DNA from: Gammaproteobacteria bacterium RIFCSPHIGHO2_12_FULL_37_34
GTDB taxonomy: Bacteria; Pseudomonadota; Gammaproteobacteria; DSM-16500
Reading direction: 5' to 3'
DNA: 15,980 nucleotides
NCBI GenBank assembly: GCA_001801495.1
Contig: MGXW01000094.1
Coordinates: 1 to 15,980, forward strand
Position 1 is the stretch's first letter. Every line of letters starts with the position of its first letter. Of the stretch, positions 14,320-15,980 are shown piece after piece. The notes beneath the pieces were generated by a model. That model did no database searches. It saw nothing but the letters and a program-made list of their open reading frames with translations, and was not told where the DNA came from. The position numbers were made by a program, and so were the translations under genes.

Positions 14320-15768
14320 ATGAATTTATCATTATCAGAACTCTTGGCTGCATTACCAGAGATAGTTATGCTCTTTGCAGTTTGTTTCATTTTATTAGTA
14401 GATGTTTTCATCAGCGAACGTTATCGTGTTATTACTTATTATCTTACACAATTAACCTTGATTATTGCATTTGTTCTGGCACTTTCACAATTCAAAATAT
14501 ATGTTGATCCCATCACGATCTTTAGTGGCCATTATATACTCGATGAATTGGCTGTTTTATCTAAGTTATTTATTTATTTATTTAGTTTTTTATCGTTTAT
14601 TTATGCGCGTGACTATATTCAATCACGAAAAATTGCGCGCAGTGAATATTATTTACTCGGTTTATTAGCTGTGCTTGGTATGTCTATTATGGCTTCCGCC
14701 TATAGTTTTTTAACTATTTATTTGGGTTTGGAATTGTTATCACTCGCATTGTATACGATGATTGCTATGCATAAAGAATCGTATGTAGCAATTGAAGCGG
14801 CTATGAAATACTTTGTGTTGGGAGGGTTGGCTTCTGGCATGCTGTTATATGGTATGTCACTTTTATATGGCATCACAGGTAGCATACGTATCGATGTACT
14901 TGGGGAAGCGCTGAGCCAACAACAAACTGTTGTTACAATGGCCGCTTTAGTGTTTGTATTAGGTGGGTTAATTTTTAAATTTGGTGCGGTTCCTTTTCAT
15001 ATGTGGGTACCAGATGTGTATCAAGGTGCACCAACATCTGTTACATTATTTATTGCGAGCGCACCCAAAATCGCAGCTTTTGTTATTACCATGCGTATTT
15101 TAGTCCAAGCCATGTTTAGTTTGCACCTCAATTGGGAACACATCCTGATTATTATTTCTATTTTTTCCATGTGTTTTGGTAATGTGTTAGCGATTGTTCA
15201 ATCTAATTTTAAGCGGATGTTAGCGTATTCATCTATTGCGCATGTGGGCTATACACTGCTTGGTATTTTAGCCGGTCCTATCGTACCACAAGGGTATGCT
15301 GCCGCATTATTTTATATTGCAACCTATGCACTGGTTGCCTCTGGTGCGTTTGCCATTATTGCCATCATGAGTAAAGGAGGTGTGGAGTTGGATCAATTAA
15401 ATGATTACCGAGGGTTGAATGCCCGCAACCCGTGGCTAGCATTTATGATGTTATTAATGATGTTTTCCATGGCAGGTGTTCCGCCTGCTGTAGGTTTTTT
15501 TGCTAAACTAGGGTTATTACAAGCACTGGTACAAGCGGATATGGTATGGTTAGCAGTGCTCGCATTAATTTTTGCGCTAATTGGAGCTTACTATTATTTG
15601 CGTGTGATTATGCTCATGTATTTTGAAGAACCTACCGAAGAAACTAATACACCTATTCTTGTTTCATCTGATGTATTAGTTGCAATTAGCATCAATGGTT
15701 CTGCTGCACTTTTTCTAGGATTATTTCCTAGCTTTTTTATTGATTTATGTCGGGTTTCTATAGGCTAG
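14320..15768 (+). CDS. nuoN: NADH-quinone oxidoreductase subunit N (antiporter-like)
   Basis: The proximal antiporter-like pump (ND2 type) beside NuoK, and the last gene of the operon. The protein is 482 residues with about fourteen membrane helices. Expected channel residues are Glu138 in LGLELLSLALY, Lys220 in IFKFGAVPFHMWVPDVY, Lys250 in ASAPKIAAF, and Lys396 in GFFAKLGLLQALV. The last three match Lys217, Lys247 and Lys395 of E. coli. ATG 14320 is preceded by AAGGGG (14309-14314) at 5 nt. The TAG at 15766-15768 is followed by an AT-rich spacer without a clear terminator hairpin. Confidence 0.97.
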   Translation: MNLSLSELLAALPEIVMLFAVCFILLVDVFISERYRVITYYLTQLTLIIAFVLALSQFKIYVDPITIFSGHYILDELAVLSKLFIYLFSFLSFIYARDYIQSRKIARSEYYLLGLLAVLGMSIMASAYSFLTIYLGLELLSLALYTMIAMHKESYVAIEAAMKYFVLGGLASGMLLYGMSLLYGITGSIRIDVLGEALSQQQTVVTMAALVFVLGGLIFKFGAVPFHMWVPDVYQGAPTSVTLFIASAPKIAAFVITMRILVQAMFSLHLNWEHILIIISIFSMCFGNVLAIVQSNFKRMLAYSSIAHVGYTLLGILAGPIVPQGYAAALFYIATYALVASGAFAIIAIMSKGGVELDQLNDYRGLNARNPWLAFMMLLMMFSMAGVPPAVGFFAKLGLLQALVQADMVWLAVLALIFALIGAYYYLRVIMLMYFEEPTEETNTPILVSSDVLVAISINGSAALFLGLFPSFFIDLCRVSIG

Positions 15769-15887
15769 TTTTGGCGTATAGCACGTAATTGACTGTATAA
15801 AGTTTGTTACTTTTTATCATTAATATTCCTTTAAGCTTTATAAGTTATAGTTACACTTTTTGATTGATAATAATAGAGGGTGGAAAA
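15769..15887. other. AT-rich spacer after nuoN
   Basis: This 119-bp gap is the longest gene-free stretch outside the left edge. It is strongly AT-rich and holds a candidate promoter. I found no GC-rich hairpin followed by T residues, so the nuo transcript either reads through, ends by Rho, or ends at a weak structure I cannot see. No tRNA is present here, unlike the tRNA-Met that precedes rimP in many gammaproteobacteria. Confidence 0.7.
15789..15820 (+). promoter_or_regulatory. Candidate promoter for the gene after nuoN
   Basis: TTGACT (15789-15794) matches five of six -35 bases. Seventeen bp downstream is TTTTAT (15812-15817, four of six). TATCAT (15815-15820, five of six) is an alternative at a long 20-bp spacing. 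The position, just after nuoN and about 70 bp before the next start codon, fits a separate transcription unit. The spacer is so AT-rich that chance matches are easy. Confidence 0.35.
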
Positions 15888-15980
15888 ATGCTTAATAGAA
15901 TTTATTTTGATATGATCCAGGCTGCCGTTAAAATTTACGAGGAAAAACTTCCAGGTGGATTGACCTTACCAAAAGAAGAA
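15888..15980 (+). CDS. Start of an unrecognised gene, cut by the window edge
   Basis: An open frame of 31 codons runs from ATG 15888 to the window end. AGAGGG (15875-15880) lies 7 nt upstream, a good ribosome site, and a candidate promoter precedes it. The visible residues begin MLNRIYFDMIQAAVKIYEEK and continue with LPGGLTLPKEE. There is no signal peptide or membrane segment in this part; it looks like the start of a soluble, partly helical protein. I do not recognise the family and assign no function. It is not the start of RimP, the gene I would expect near here in related genomes. Confidence 0.6.
   Translation, partial: MLNRIYFDMIQAAVKIYEEKLPGGLTLPKEE

Noticed and set aside
1487..15768. 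Formate hydrogenlyase, Mrp antiporter or another complex I relative
   Set aside because: All fourteen nuo subunits are present, including the NADH module (NuoE, NuoF, NuoG) and the quinone-site His and Tyr of NuoD. The hydrogenase NiFe ligands are absent.

Overview
This window is almost entirely one dense plus-strand gene string: tpiA, secG, a tRNA-Leu(GAG) gene, and the complete 14-gene operon for the proton-pumping NADH:quinone oxidoreductase (respiratory complex I), nuoA to nuoN. Base composition is moderately AT-rich. The proteins look gammaproteobacterial, and the order tpiA-secG-tRNA-Leu-nuoA..N with separate nuoC and nuoD is, as I remember it, the arrangement in Legionella and Coxiella. 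The likely source is therefore a member of the Legionellales or a close relative. That is inference from gene order and protein flavour, not from a search.

Layout. Bases 1-275 hold no convincing gene. They contain two identical 59-bp tandem units (49-166), each with a REP-like palindrome, then an A-rich tract and a probable promoter for tpiA. tpiA (276-1034, GTG start) overlaps secG (1022-1357) by 13 bp. The tRNA gene (1376-1457) starts 18 bp after secG, and nuoA begins 29 bp after the tRNA, with no terminator-like hairpin on either side. nuoA-nuoN (1487-15768) follow with overlaps of 1-11 bp or gaps of at most 10 bp. All fourteen are full length, and the metal-ligand and proton-channel residues I checked are present. 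A 119-bp AT-rich spacer (15769-15887) with a candidate promoter leads into the first 31 codons of an unrecognised gene that runs off the window.

How the genes work together. NuoE, NuoF and NuoG form the NADH-oxidising module (FMN plus Fe-S clusters N1a, N3, N1b, N4, N5). NuoB, NuoC, NuoD and NuoI form the connecting arm that carries electrons through N6a/N6b and N2 to quinone. NuoA, H, J, K, L, M and N form the membrane arm that moves protons. TpiA (glycolysis) and SecG (protein export) are positional neighbours rather than functional partners.

I see no new defence, mobile or biosynthetic system here. The points worth a second look are the palindromic tandem repeat, the tRNA embedded without an encoded CCA, and the unfamiliar gene after nuoN in place of the usual rimP-nusA-infB neighbourhood.
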